Under the pieces are notes generated by a model. That model was not told where the DNA came from and made no database searches. It saw only the letters and a list, made by a program, of their open reading frames with translations. The translations under genes and the position numbers were made by a program. This document shows, in pieces, positions 8,810 through 17,265 of a DNA stretch of 55,952 bases. The DNA is from CAZKVJ01 sp964556225 (GTDB lineage: Bacteria > Actinomycetota > Acidimicrobiia > Acidimicrobiales > Ilumatobacteraceae). Each line of letters starts with the position of its first letter. Position 1 is the stretch's first letter. The stretch lies in the NCBI GenBank assembly GCA_964556225.1, contig CAZKVJ010000021.1, forward strand, positions 1 to 55,952. The letters run 5' to 3'.

Positions 8810-10357
8810 TCAGGGGGCGCGGCGGACGCGGAGGTGGCGGTCGTCGGCGGTGAGGCAGCGACCGGTCTCGAGATCGAAGCGCCACCCGTGGAGGGTGCAG
8901 ACCATCTCGCCTCCCTCGACCTCGCCGAACACGGTCAGGTCGGCGCGCCGGTGCGGGCAGTAGCGCTCGACGAGGTACCCGCCGAGCTCGATCTCCTCGC
9001 TGTCGTCGGTGGGCGGGGCCAGCTTGCGGCGGGCCTCCGCCTCGGTGCGGCGCATCCGCTCGACCGACAGCGACTTGAAGAAGTTGTAGAGGTACTCGTT
9101 GAACTCGCCTTCCCGCCAGGCCCGGAAGCGGCAGGAGAGGAACAGTGCGTTCGACCAGTCGACGGCTCGGGCGGCGGCCACCGTCTCGACCAGCTCGCGC
9201 GAGATGTCGAAGCGGAACCGGTACTCCTCACCCGCGTAGGCGCGCACCTGCCCGGCGGGGAAGTCGACGTAGATCTCGAGGTCGCCGGCTCGCAGGAGGC
9301 ACCCGGCCCCGACCGCCTGGCACAGCGTCGGCGCCATGGCCATCAGCGGCTCCCACCAGTCGGCCAGCCGCTCGATGAGGTCGGGCGTGGGCCCGTGCCA
9401 GCTCGCCTTGTGCTCGGCGAGCCACCCTGCCCAGTCGGCCTGGTAGCGGCGCAGGTAGGCGTCCTTGTCGTCGAAGATCGCGGCCACCTCGGCGTCGGGC
9501 ATCGGGTGGGTGACGGTGACGGTCTCCGGGCTCACGTCGATCGCCGTGCCGGGCACGTTCAGGATCCCGTGGCGGCCTGCTGCGTCGAGGCGGGAGAGGA
9601 ACGAGCGCTGGTCCGGGAAGATGGACAGCTCGTCGCCGCTGATCACGTTGAACTGGTACAGGTCGGGGTCGAGGAAGCAGGGTGGCCCGGCCGAGGGCAC
9701 GACGTAGCGGGCGTCGAGCGCCTCGACGTAGCGCATCGCCCGGGCGAACTGGCTGTCGACCTTCGCGTCGCACAGCGCCCGCATCCGCTCGGGCGGCTCG
9801 TCGTAGACCATCGGGTACCAGATCGCCCCGGAGAACTGGAGCCAGTGCAGGTCGACCGGTCCGTGCGCGCGCAAGGCGGCGAGATCGCTCGTGCGGCAGT
9901 CGTTCTGGTTGACGAGGCGGCACTCGCCGTCGGAGATCACGATCGCCGAGTCCCCACCGGGGCCGTCGGTGATGGACGTCTCGACGTGGATCGCCACCGT
10001 CAACCCGTCGCCCAGGTCGAGCTCCTCGCCGTTGCGGGTGCGCACGATCTCGGTGAAGCCGAGCCGGCGCATCTCACGCTCGAGCTCGCGCGTCGGGTAG
10101 CCCGGGAGCAGCACCGGTGTCGCCTTGTCCATGTGGGCGGTGAGGAACGCCTCGTCGAGGTGGTCGGCGTGCAGGTGCGAGACGTAGAGGAACGACGGGT
10201 GGGTGATCCGGTGCAGTAGCTCCAGGTCGAGCTGGTCGTTGCGTGGGAACACGAACCACGAGCCGAAGAACGCCGGCAGGAACCAGGGATCGCAGACGAT
10301 CGACCCCTGCTGGGTCTCGACCAGGATGCCGGCGTGGCCGATCGACGTGGCGCGCAT
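8810..10357 (-). CDS. Metallo-beta-lactamase-fold protein fused to a C-terminal Rieske [2Fe-2S] domain
   Basis: 515 residues. The N-terminal half is an MBL-fold hydrolase with H-L-H-A-D-H at residues 61-66. The middle (about 280-420) is a long helical/unknown segment. The C-terminal 60 residues form a Rieske domain: C467-P-H469 and C487-T-L-H490 followed by G-W-R-F-D. CMP-N-acetylneuraminate hydroxylase (CMAH) also combines these two folds but carries its Rieske domain at the N-terminus, so the order here is reversed. The protein probably couples electron transfer to a metal-centre oxidation, but the substrate is unknown. The ATG start begins directly with the first beta strand (M-R-A-T-S-I-G-H-A-G). 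No redox partner gene is adjacent. Confidence 0.82.
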   Translation of the reverse strand: MRATSIGHAGILVETQQGSIVCDPWFLPAFFGSWFVFPRNDQLDLELLHRITHPSFLYVSHLHADHLDEAFLTAHMDKATPVLLPGYPTRELEREMRRLGFTEIVRTRNGEELDLGDGLTVAIHVETSITDGPGGDSAIVISDGECRLVNQNDCRTSDLAALRAHGPVDLHWLQFSGAIWYPMVYDEPPERMRALCDAKVDSQFARAMRYVEALDARYVVPSAGPPCFLDPDLYQFNVISGDELSIFPDQRSFLSRLDAAGRHGILNVPGTAIDVSPETVTVTHPMPDAEVAAIFDDKDAYLRRYQADWAGWLAEHKASWHGPTPDLIERLADWWEPLMAMAPTLCQAVGAGCLLRAGDLEIYVDFPAGQVRAYAGEEYRFRFDISRELVETVAAARAVDWSNALFLSCRFRAWREGEFNEYLYNFFKSLSVERMRRTEAEARRKLAPPTDDSEEIELGGYLVERYCPHRRADLTVFGEVEGGEMVCTLHGWRFDLETGRCLTADDRHLRVRRAP

Positions 10358-10402
10358 GACTGGGAGGTGGGCGAGCGTCGGACGCTCAGCGGCGGCGCAG
10401 GC

Positions 10403-10975
10403 TCAGGCGACGGGCGGGTCGGTCGACTGCTGGCCGCCGCGAGCGACGTGCTCGGTCCAGCCATTGCCGTCCCAGTACCGGAGCTCGAAGCGCCCGGACG
10501 GATCCGAGTACCAACCTGCTGGCACCTGGGGCTGCGTCGGCTGGGGCTGGACCGGCTGGGCCGGCTGGGCGGCCGCGGTGGGGGCGTAGGACGGCGCGAC
10601 CTCGGCCGGCTGGGCGGCGGCGGCGGGCTCGGCCGCCGGGGCGACCTCTGTGGTGGCGGCCCACGGGCTCGTCGACGCCGGCTGGACTGCCGGCTCCGGC
10701 TCAGCGGTAGCGGCGCTGAACGCCGGCGCCGGCTCCGTGGACTCGATGGCCGCGGCGGCGGCGAGCTCCTCGATCGAGGCCTCCGGTTCGGCGACGGTGG
10801 TGGCAGCCGCGGCGGGCTCGACGGCACCAGCCGCGCGCCGGCAGAAGGCCGTCACGTCGCCGCCCGTGGGCACGATCGACACGACCTCCCAACCCTCGGC
10901 GGACTTCTCCGTGAGCTTGGCCGCGAGCGAGCCCGGGTCGTACGACGAAGCGCTGACGGTGACGTACTCGTACAT
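10403..10975 (-). CDS. DUF2510-domain protein with DUF4177-like N-terminus
   Basis: 190 residues. The first 45 residues (M-Y-E-Y-V-T-V ... G-W-E-V-V-S-I) look like DUF4177, a small fold built around L-x-x-x-x-x-x-G-W-E. Residues 50-140 are an Ala/Pro/Glu-rich disordered linker. The C-terminus carries a DUF2510 motif, P-x-G-W-Y-x-D-P-x-G-x-x-x-x-R-Y-W-D-G-x-x-W-T-x-H. DUF2510 is an actinobacterial domain of unknown role, usually attached to membrane proteins. No transmembrane segment is visible here. The start is supported by a TAACGT hexamer 8 bases upstream, overlapping the ABC ATPase stop codon. Confidence 0.85.
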   Translation of the reverse strand: MYEYVTVSASSYDPGSLAAKLTEKSAEGWEVVSIVPTGGDVTAFCRRAAGAVEPAAAATTVAEPEASIEELAAAAAIESTEPAPAFSAATAEPEPAVQPASTSPWAATTEVAPAAEPAAAAQPAEVAPSYAPTAAAQPAQPVQPQPTQPQVPAGWYSDPSGRFELRYWDGNGWTEHVARGGQQSTDPPVA

Positions 10976-10983
10976 GGTCGTGG

Positions 10984-10989
10984 ACGTTA
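10984..10989 (-). promoter_or_regulatory. Putative leaderless -10 hexamer (TAACGT) for the DUF2510 gene
   Basis: Read on the minus strand, TAACGT ends 8 bases before the ATG at 10975, with no Shine-Dalgarno sequence. Its TAA is also the stop codon of the upstream ABC ATPase gene. Confidence 0.5.
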
Positions 10990-11817
10990 GCCCGCGGCGT
11001 CGCCGTTGAGCGCGTCGCTCGCGCCGCGTTCGGTGTCGGCGACGTCGCCGGTCTCGTCGACCGCGCCCGCCCACTCGTTGCGGACCAGCGCGTCGACGTC
11101 GACCTCGCCGGGGCGCCCGTCGAAGGCGAGCGCGCCGTCGCGCAGCGCGATCACCCGCTCGACCCGCTCGACGTACGACAGCTCGTGGGTGGCTACGAGC
11201 AGGGTGGCACCCTCGTCGGCCGCCTGCTCGAGCAGACCGATCAGCGCGTCCTTCCCGGCGCTGTCGAGACCCACGAACGGCTCGTCGACGAGCAGCACCT
11301 CGAACGGCCGCACGAAGGCCAGAGCGATGGCAGCCTTCTGGCGCAGTCCGCGGCTGAACCGGCCGGGCAGGTCGTCGGCCCGGTCGTACAGGCCGAGCAC
11401 GCCGAGCAGGTCGGCGCCGAGCTGCTGCCAGTCGGCGACACCGTGCAGGCGGGCCACGTACTCGAGGTGCTCCCACATCGACAGGTCGTCGTAGAAGGTG
11501 GGGTGGTCGGACAGGTAGGCGCACACGCGCCGGGCGGGGAGGCTGCCCGCGGGGAAGCCGTGCACCTCGACCTTCCCTGACGTCGGCTCCAGCAGGCCCG
11601 CCGCCATGCGCAGCAGTGTCGTCTTGCCGGACCCGTTGTGGCCGACCAAGGCGACACGCTGGTGGAGCTCGATGCGCAGATCGAGCGGGTCGAGGCCCTG
11701 CTGGTCGCCGTAGTCCTTTCCGAGCCCAGTGGCGACGAGCGCGCCCAGCTTCTCGACCACGGCGGGGTTCCGGGTCGGAGGTCGTGGGGGTCGGGGTGGT
11801 TGCGGGTGGCGGCTCAT
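10987..11817 (-). CDS. ABC transporter ATP-binding protein (CcmA/heme-exporter-like subfamily)
   Basis: 276 residues. Walker A G-H-N-G-S-G-K-T at 59-66, an atypical signature F-S-R-G-L-R-Q-K-A in place of LSGGQ, Walker B V-L-L-V-D-E-P-F, and the H-loop V-A-T-H-E. The short helical domain and F-S-R-G-x-x-Q signature resemble CcmA-type and other ABC-2 exporter ATPases. A proline-rich N-terminal stretch (residues 5-16) precedes the fold. It lies 10 bases downstream of the large membrane protein 11828-13468, presumably its permease. The transported substrate is unknown. Confidence 0.9.
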   Translation of the reverse strand: MSRHPQPPRPPRPPTRNPAVVEKLGALVATGLGKDYGDQQGLDPLDLRIELHQRVALVGHNGSGKTTLLRMAAGLLEPTSGKVEVHGFPAGSLPARRVCAYLSDHPTFYDDLSMWEHLEYVARLHGVADWQQLGADLLGVLGLYDRADDLPGRFSRGLRQKAAIALAFVRPFEVLLVDEPFVGLDSAGKDALIGLLEQAADEGATLLVATHELSYVERVERVIALRDGALAFDGRPGEVDVDALVRNEWAGAVDETGDVADTERGASDALNGDAAG

Positions 11818-11827
11818 CGTCTGCTCC

Positions 11828-13468
11828 TCACCGGGGACCTCCTGTCGACGCGCGCGCCTGCTGTGCCTCGTCGACGGTGGCCCGCCACCAGCGGCGCACG
11901 TCGTCGCGGTAGCGGACCCAGACGATGGTGGCAGCGATGAGCAGCGCGCAGGCGATGACGCTGCGCACGGCGGTGGCGACAGCGTGCTCGCCCTCGTCGA
12001 CCGCTTCGCGCACGAGCAGGATGGGCAGCACGCCCGCCACCGACACCACGAGCGGCCAGACCCCTCGCACGACGGTGGTGATCCCGCTCACCTCGGGCGG
12101 CAGGAACATCCCCTCGGCGGCCTCGGTGCTCTGGTCCGGCGCGCCCTTCACCACGTTGACCACTGCCCCGCACGCCCCGGCCCAGGTGATCGGCAGCGCC
12201 ATCACGGCGGCCACCGCCGCGCTCGTCGCACCCTGCTCGACGGCGACCGCGGTCCCGGCGGCGATCACGGCGAACGGGACGAGCACGGCGGCCGTGGCCG
12301 GAACGTGGCGAAGCAGGAACGGTCCGGTGACGGCGGGATAGGACAGGCGGCGGTCGACCTGGTCGATCTCCTGCGAGAGCGGCTCCAGCGCCTCGAGGCC
12401 GAGCACGAACAGGGCCAGGCCGGCGCCGACCACGGCCGGGGTGACCCCCCGGTAGGCGACGGCGGTGCAGGCACCGGCGGTGGCGGCGAGGAGCGCCATG
12501 CGGCCCAGACGGCGCAAGGGGAAGCGCAGCAGCCCGCTCCAGTCGCGGCGCCACACGACCCCACCCCGGCCGCTGCGCCGGAGTCGCAGCCACGGCCGGC
12601 GTCGGGTGTGCTCCTGTCCGAGCTGACGGCGCAGCAGCATCACGGTGCGGACGTCCTGGAGCGTGACGGCGAAGCGGAGCTGGGCCACCAGCCCGCTCCG
12701 GCGGGTCAGGGCCTCGAGCGACATGCGCCCGAGCAGGGCCAGGCCGGCGGCGACCAGCGCGACGAGCAGGAGCGGCTCCAGCAGTGCGGCGGGGTCGGCA
12801 TCGAGCGGCCACAGCGCCAGGTGGCCGAGCGGGTCGGCGGGACCCCACACGTCGCCGCCGCTGACCACCGCCGCGGCCTGCCAGACCAAGAGCACGGCTC
12901 CGACCACGAACGCCGCCGAGCGGGGGAGCCGCAGGCCGTGCGCCACGAGCGCCCCGCCGACGTAGGCGAACGAACACGACACGCCGTACACCACGCCCCA
13001 CGCCGCCCACTCGCCGAGATCGCCGGGCATTCGCCGGGCGGCCAGCTCTCCGGCGATCGCGCCGGCGAGGGCCCCGGCGAATGCGACGGCGCGGATGCGC
13101 TGCACTGCCGGGTGGTGCAGCGCCCGGCGGTGATCGAGCGGCGCCAGCAGGACGTAGCGGACGTCGGCGTCCTCCACGGCGAGCGGTCCACCGTTGGCCC
13201 CGCTGCGCAGGCCCATCGCCAGCGCCACCACGGCGACCAGCCCGAGCACGGCAGGCCCCAGACGGGTCACGTCGGCAAGCTCCGACGACGTGAGCTCGGT
13301 GTCCGGCACGAGCCCGGAGAGGAACAGGATGGATCCGCCGCCGACGATCGCGGCGAGGTACACCCGGTACAGGGCCTCGAACCACTCGATCTGACCGACC
13401 CGGTGGTGCCGGCGAGTGCGGCGCAGCTCGCGCAGGACGTGCTCGGGGCGGTCGTCGTCGGCTGGCAT
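11828..13468 (-). CDS. Large integral membrane protein, probable ABC exporter permease
   Basis: 546 residues with roughly ten to twelve hydrophobic segments spread along the chain and Arg-rich cytoplasmic loops (for instance around 285-320). No cofactor or catalytic motif is visible. Its position immediately upstream of an ABC ATPase with only 10 bases between them indicates that the two make one transporter, with this subunit as a non-canonical ABC-2-type permease. The ATG at 13468 is chosen because the reading frame upstream runs into the rhodanese gene with unconserved sequence. Substrate unknown. Confidence 0.72.
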   Translation of the reverse strand: MPADDDRPEHVLRELRRTRRHHRVGQIEWFEALYRVYLAAIVGGGSILFLSGLVPDTELTSSELADVTRLGPAVLGLVAVVALAMGLRSGANGGPLAVEDADVRYVLLAPLDHRRALHHPAVQRIRAVAFAGALAGAIAGELAARRMPGDLGEWAAWGVVYGVSCSFAYVGGALVAHGLRLPRSAAFVVGAVLLVWQAAAVVSGGDVWGPADPLGHLALWPLDADPAALLEPLLLVALVAAGLALLGRMSLEALTRRSGLVAQLRFAVTLQDVRTVMLLRRQLGQEHTRRRPWLRLRRSGRGGVVWRRDWSGLLRFPLRRLGRMALLAATAGACTAVAYRGVTPAVVGAGLALFVLGLEALEPLSQEIDQVDRRLSYPAVTGPFLLRHVPATAAVLVPFAVIAAGTAVAVEQGATSAAVAAVMALPITWAGACGAVVNVVKGAPDQSTEAAEGMFLPPEVSGITTVVRGVWPLVVSVAGVLPILLVREAVDEGEHAVATAVRSVIACALLIAATIVWVRYRDDVRRWWRATVDEAQQARASTGGPR

Positions 13469-13481
13469 GCGCCGAGCGACG

Positions 13482-13979
13482 CTACCCGGTGGCGGCCGGG
13501 CGTTCCGGGTCAGCCGACCAGCCGGACCACGGTGACGGGGTGAACACGGCCTGCTCGCGCTCGAGCCCCGGACCACGATCGACGGGACCGGGCCAGGCGG
13601 CCAGCCCACCGTCGAGCAACGTCGCTCGTCGTCCCAGCATCCGCAGCATCACCACCAGCCGGCCGGCGCTCATGCCGCCGCTGTCGTCATAGGCGACGAC
13701 GAGGTGCTCGTCGCCGATGCCGAGCCGGCCCATGGCCGCAGCGAAGGTCGCCGGCGCCGGCAGCGGGTGGCGGCCCTCCGTCGGGTCGAGGTCGGCGCGG
13801 GACAGGTCGTGGTCGAGGTCGACGAAGACGGCACCCGGGAGGTGCGCATCTTCGAACGCCGCTCGTCCGGGACGGCCGTCGAGGTACCACCGCACGTCGG
13901 CGAGCACGACGAGCGGGTCGGTGGTGAGCCGGTCGAGGACCCAGGACGCCGCGACGACGGGAGGGATCGGCACCTGCAC
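13482..13979 (-). CDS. Single-domain, cysteine-free rhodanese-like protein
   Basis: 165 residues matching the N-terminal half of SseA/3-mercaptopyruvate sulfurtransferases: D-V-R-W-Y-L, H-L-P-G-A-V-F-V-D-L-D, and the loop Y-D-D-S-G-G. In two-domain enzymes (about 280 residues) the catalytic cysteine is in the second domain, and that domain is absent here. The whole protein contains no cysteine, so it cannot carry a persulfide. It may be a regulatory or scaffold domain, or a gene that lost its second half. The GTG start fits the beginning of the domain. It ends 13 bases before the ABC permease start. Confidence 0.75.
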   Translation of the reverse strand: MQVPIPPVVAASWVLDRLTTDPLVVLADVRWYLDGRPGRAAFEDAHLPGAVFVDLDHDLSRADLDPTEGRHPLPAPATFAAAMGRLGIGDEHLVVAYDDSGGMSAGRLVVMLRMLGRRATLLDGGLAAWPGPVDRGPGLEREQAVFTPSPWSGWSADPERPAATG

Positions 13980-14074
13980 GCCGCGATCGTGCCATCGCGG
14001 CGGTGCGACGCCGCTCCCAAACAGGGTCCTAGGACCCGTGCCGTTGCCGCGACCAGCCGCCAGAATGGGCGCCC

Positions 14075-14605
14075 GTGGACGTGCAGGCGGTCGAGCTCTT
14101 CACCTCTTTGCTGTCCTTGGTCGCGCTCGGCGGTGCCGTGCTCTTGATCATCGCCCGGCTGCTGGCACCGCGCGTCCAGATCGCCGCCGACGCGGTTCGG
14201 GCGGTGTCGTCGGTGGCGCTACCGCTCGCCTGGCTCGTCGCGGCCGGTGCCACGCTGGGGAGCCTCTACTTCAGCGAGGTCGCGAACTACACACCCTGCC
14301 GGCTGTGCTGGTACCAGCGCATCGCCATGTACCCGCTCGCCGTGATCTTGTTGGTGGCGATGCTCCGGCGGGATCGGGCGGTGAAGTGGTACGCCGTGCC
14401 GGTGGCCGGCATCGGCGCCGCCATCTCGGCCTACCACTACCTGATCGAGTGGAAGCCCTCGTTCGACTCCGGCTCGTGCGATGTGACCGTCCCGTGCACG
14501 ATCCCCTGGTTCCGAGAGCTCGGCTTCGTGACGCTGGCGTTCATGGCGTTCGCCGGGTTCGTTGCCATCATCACCCTCCTGACCGTTCGCTACGAGGAGA
14601 CCTGA
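14075..14605 (+). CDS. DsbB-family disulfide bond formation protein
   Basis: 176 residues, four to five transmembrane helices. The first periplasmic loop holds C75-R-L-C78 followed by W-Y-Q-R, the classic DsbB quinone-side motif; the second loop holds Cys135 and Cys141 (S-C-D-V-T-V-P-C). DsbB reoxidises a DsbA-like partner and passes electrons to quinone. The next gene, three bases downstream, encodes a membrane-anchored thioredoxin-fold protein, the likely partner. Start is GTG; a CAGAAT hexamer 8 bases upstream could be a weak leaderless -10. Confidence 0.92.
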   Translation: MDVQAVELFTSLLSLVALGGAVLLIIARLLAPRVQIAADAVRAVSSVALPLAWLVAAGATLGSLYFSEVANYTPCRLCWYQRIAMYPLAVILLVAMLRRDRAVKWYAVPVAGIGAAISAYHYLIEWKPSFDSGSCDVTVPCTIPWFRELGFVTLAFMAFAGFVAIITLLTVRYEET

Positions 14606-14608
14606 CCC

Positions 14609-15313
14609 ATGGCCACCAAGTCCACCCCCAGCCGCACGGCGCCGCCGCCCGCCAAGAGCCGTACGCCGTGGATCGTCGGCGGTGTCATCGCGCTCGTCGT
14701 GGTCGTGGCCGCGGTCGTCGCCATCATCGCCAGCAGCGGTGGCGGCAACGGCGGCGGTGATGACGGCAGCGGGCTGCCGCCCACGAGCATCGGCGAGGTG
14801 GTGGCCGAGATGCTGCCGGTCGAGATCTCGGGCGAGGCGCTGCCCACGTTCGCCTCGGTGGCCAACGACGGCGCGATCGGCATGACCGCGCCCACATTGA
14901 AGGGGCTGTCGTTCGACCAGACGCCGGTCGACGTGCTGCCCGGCGAGGGTGGGCCGTACATGGTGGTCTTCCTCGCCCACTGGTGCCCGCACTGCAACGC
15001 CGAGATCCCGCGCCTGATCGAGTGGGCCGAGGGCGGCGGCGTGCCCGAAGGACTGCAGATCGTCGGCGTGTCCACCTCGGTCGACGCCAACGCCCCGAAC
15101 TACCCGCCATCGGAGTGGATCGTGGACAAGGGCTGGCCCTGGCCGGTGATGGCCGACAGCGCCGACCGCACGGCGGCGCAGGTGTACGGCGTCGGCGGCT
15201 TCCCGCAGTTCGTGATCGTCGGCGAGGACGGCACGGTGCTGTACCGCAACAGTGGCGAGATGGGCGTCGAGGACATCGACGCCGCAGTGGATCAGGCGCT
15301 CGGGCTCGCCTGA
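14609..15313 (+). CDS. Membrane-anchored TlpA/DsbA-like thioredoxin-fold protein
   Basis: 234 residues. An N-terminal anchor helix (21-41), a Gly-rich spacer, then a thioredoxin-like domain from about 95 with F-L-A-H-W-C126-P-H-C129 and the cis-proline loop G-G-F-P-Q-F. The C-P-H-C active site is the one found in DsbA, which suggests an oxidising role outside the membrane. Paired with DsbB (stop to start, three bases), it would introduce disulfide bonds into exported proteins. The last 22 bases overlap the convergent larC gene. Confidence 0.9.
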   Translation: MATKSTPSRTAPPPAKSRTPWIVGGVIALVVVVAAVVAIIASSGGGNGGGDDGSGLPPTSIGEVVAEMLPVEISGEALPTFASVANDGAIGMTAPTLKGLSFDQTPVDVLPGEGGPYMVVFLAHWCPHCNAEIPRLIEWAEGGGVPEGLQIVGVSTSVDANAPNYPPSEWIVDKGWPWPVMADSADRTAAQVYGVGGFPQFVIVGEDGTVLYRNSGEMGVEDIDAAVDQALGLA

Positions 15314-16482
15314 GCCTCGGCGGCGAGCAGCACCGCACGCAGCGGCCAGCCGAGCGCGGCGGCGGCGATGGCCGCGTCGTCGTGTTCGACCTTGGCCCGT
15401 CCCGAGGAGCGCTTCACCCGGATCGGGTGGCCCTCGACGAGAACCGTGATCTCGTCGCGGGACTGTGGCCACCGCTCGAGGATCGTGCCGCGCACCCCGA
15501 GGCTGCCTGTCTCTGCCACCAGGACCGCCGCGATGTCGGCGGTGAGGGCCGGGTCGCACAGGGCGTGGACGGTGTGCGCCGGCCGGCCCTTCTTCATGAC
15601 GATCGGCGTCGCCCAGGCGTCGTGGGCGCCGGCCGCGAGGAGCGCGGCCACGGTGTGGGCGAGCACCTCGCCGGTGACGTCGTCGACGTTCACCTCGAGG
15701 AGGCGCACCGGCTGGCCAGAGGCCTCCGCCGTGGTGCTCGCTGGGCCGGCGGTCTCGCCGACGACGACCTGCACCACATTGGGCCGCCCGTCCGTGTCGG
15801 CGCTGCCCGCGCCGAACCCGGTCGCCGCCACCGCCATCGCCGGCATCGGGCCGAAGGAGTCGGCGAGCACGGTCATGAGCGCCACGCCGGTCGGGGTGGC
15901 GAGCTCCAGGGGGTCGTCGAGGCCCCGCGCCGGTGCCCCGGCCCGGGAGAGCAGCGCTGCCGTCGCGGGCGCGGGGTTGGGCAGCACGCCGTGGGCGGCC
16001 CGGATCGTGCCGGTGCCGACCGTGATGGGGCTGCACGTCACGCGGTCGATGTCGAGGTCCTCGAGCGCCGCGCACGTTCCCACGACGTCGACGATGGCGT
16101 CGAGCGAGCCGACCTCGTGCAGCTCGACGTCGTCGGGCGGGGTGCCGTGCAGCGCTCCTTCGACCTCCGCCAGCGCCGTGAACACGGCCGTGGCCCGTTC
16201 GCGCACCCGCGGCGGGAGCTCGGCGGCGCCGAGCAGCCGGCGGATCTCGGCGAACGGCCGGTGGGGATGGTGGCCGGCATGGTCGTGGACGGCGACGACG
16301 GCGCGAGTGGCGCCGATGCCGTGGCGCTGCACCGCCTCGAACGTGAGCGCCCAGCCGTCGATGTCGAGCGCGGCGACGGTGGCGGCGACGCGGTCCGGAT
16401 CGGCGCCAGCCGCGACGAGCGCGCCGAGCGCCATATCGCCGGCGGTGCCGGCGAAGCAGTGGAACCAGGCGGTTCGGGTCAT
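15292..16482 (-). CDS. larC: LarC, nickel insertion protein for the nickel-pincer cofactor
   Basis: 396 residues, full length for LarC. The N-terminus W-F-H-C-F-A-G-T-A-G-D-M, the L-H-E-V-G-S-x-D-A-I-V-D segment and the C-terminal M-K-K-G-R-P are family hallmarks. LarC installs nickel into the pyridinium bis-thiocarboxylate mononucleotide that serves lactate racemase and related enzymes. The ATG at 16482 overlaps the larB stop codon in an ATGA arrangement, so the two are translationally coupled. LarE, the sulfur donor, and any LarA-type racemase are not in the window. Confidence 0.92.
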   Translation of the reverse strand: MTRTAWFHCFAGTAGDMALGALVAAGADPDRVAATVAALDIDGWALTFEAVQRHGIGATRAVVAVHDHAGHHPHRPFAEIRRLLGAAELPPRVRERATAVFTALAEVEGALHGTPPDDVELHEVGSLDAIVDVVGTCAALEDLDIDRVTCSPITVGTGTIRAAHGVLPNPAPATAALLSRAGAPARGLDDPLELATPTGVALMTVLADSFGPMPAMAVAATGFGAGSADTDGRPNVVQVVVGETAGPASTTAEASGQPVRLLEVNVDDVTGEVLAHTVAALLAAGAHDAWATPIVMKKGRPAHTVHALCDPALTADIAAVLVAETGSLGVRGTILERWPQSRDEITVLVEGHPIRVKRSSGRAKVEHDDAAIAAAALGWPLRAVLLAAEAQASPSA

Positions 16483-17216
16483 CGCAGCATCCGGGCGACG
16501 GCGCAGGCGGCACCGAACCCGTTGTCGATGCCGACGACCGTCACGCCGCTCGAGCAGCTGGCGGTCATCGCCAGCAACGCGGTCACGCCGTCGAGCCCAC
16601 TCCCGTACCCGACGCTGGTCGGCACGCAGACCACCGGCGCTGCGGTGAGGCCCCCGATCACGCTGGCCAGGGCCGCCTCCATCCCTGCCACGACGACGAC
16701 GGCGTCGGCGGCGACGATCTCGTCGTGGTGGGCGAGCAGGCGGTGCAGGCCGGCCACGCCGACGTCGACGAGGCGCCGGGGCGCGAAACCGAACGCCTCG
16801 AGTGCCAGCACGCACTCGTCGACCACGGGCACGTCGGCCGTGCCGGCGCTGCACACCAGCACGCCGGCGTCGCGGTGGGGGGTCGGCAGGCGCCAGGCCA
16901 CCGCGCCGGCGCGGGCCACGCCATCGGGATGGGCAGCGAGGAGCGCCTTCGTCTGGGCGTCGTCGACCCTGGTGACGAGCACGGGCCCTCGGCCGTGGTC
17001 GAGCAGCTCGGCAACGATGCGCACGCACTGCTCGGCGGACTTCCCCGGTCCGTAGACGGCCTCCGGACGGCCCTGGCGCAGCAGCCGGTGGTGGTCGACG
17101 AGGGCGTCACCGACGTCGGCGAACGGGAGCCGGCGCAGGCGGGCGATCACGGTGTCGGCGTCGGTGCGCCCCGCCGTCAGGTCGGCCAGCAGCTCGCGCA
17201 GCGCGTCCTCGTCCAC
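16479..17216 (-). CDS. larB: LarB, pyridinium-3,5-biscarboxylic acid mononucleotide synthase
   Basis: 245 residues. The C-terminal half is PurE/AIR-carboxylase-like (about 110-245) with G-T-A-D-V-P-V ... V-V-V-A-G-M-E-x-A-L-x-S-V-I-G-G-L and a terminal G-I-D-N-G-F-G-A. The N-terminal region contains A-D-V-G-D-A-x-V-D-H-H-R-x-x-R-Q-G and P-E-x-V-Y-G, typical of LarB. It carboxylates and hydrolyses nicotinic acid adenine dinucleotide, the first step to the nickel-pincer cofactor. The GTG at 17216 is inferred from the length of homologues. Overlaps larC by four bases; divergent from pheA. Confidence 0.9.
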   Translation of the reverse strand: MDEDALRELLADLTAGRTDADTVIARLRRLPFADVGDALVDHHRLLRQGRPEAVYGPGKSAEQCVRIVAELLDHGRGPVLVTRVDDAQTKALLAAHPDGVARAGAVAWRLPTPHRDAGVLVCSAGTADVPVVDECVLALEAFGFAPRRLVDVGVAGLHRLLAHHDEIVAADAVVVVAGMEAALASVIGGLTAAPVVCVPTSVGYGSGLDGVTALLAMTASCSSGVTVVGIDNGFGAACAVARMLR

Positions 17217-17251
17217 CGGCGAATGCTGCCAGACGAGCGAGGGCGCTGCCG

Positions 17252-17257
17252 TAGCCT
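17252..17257 (+). promoter_or_regulatory. Putative leaderless -10 hexamer (TAGCCT) for pheA
   Basis: TAGCCT ends 8 bases before the GTG at 17266 with no Shine-Dalgarno sequence between. Confidence 0.5.
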
Positions 17258-17265
17258 GTCCCGCC

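Noticed and set aside
10976..11524. Longer version of the DUF2510 protein extending into the ABC ATPase gene
   Set aside because: The added part is an Arg-rich shadow of the ATPase frame, and the ATG at 10975 has its own promoter hexamer.
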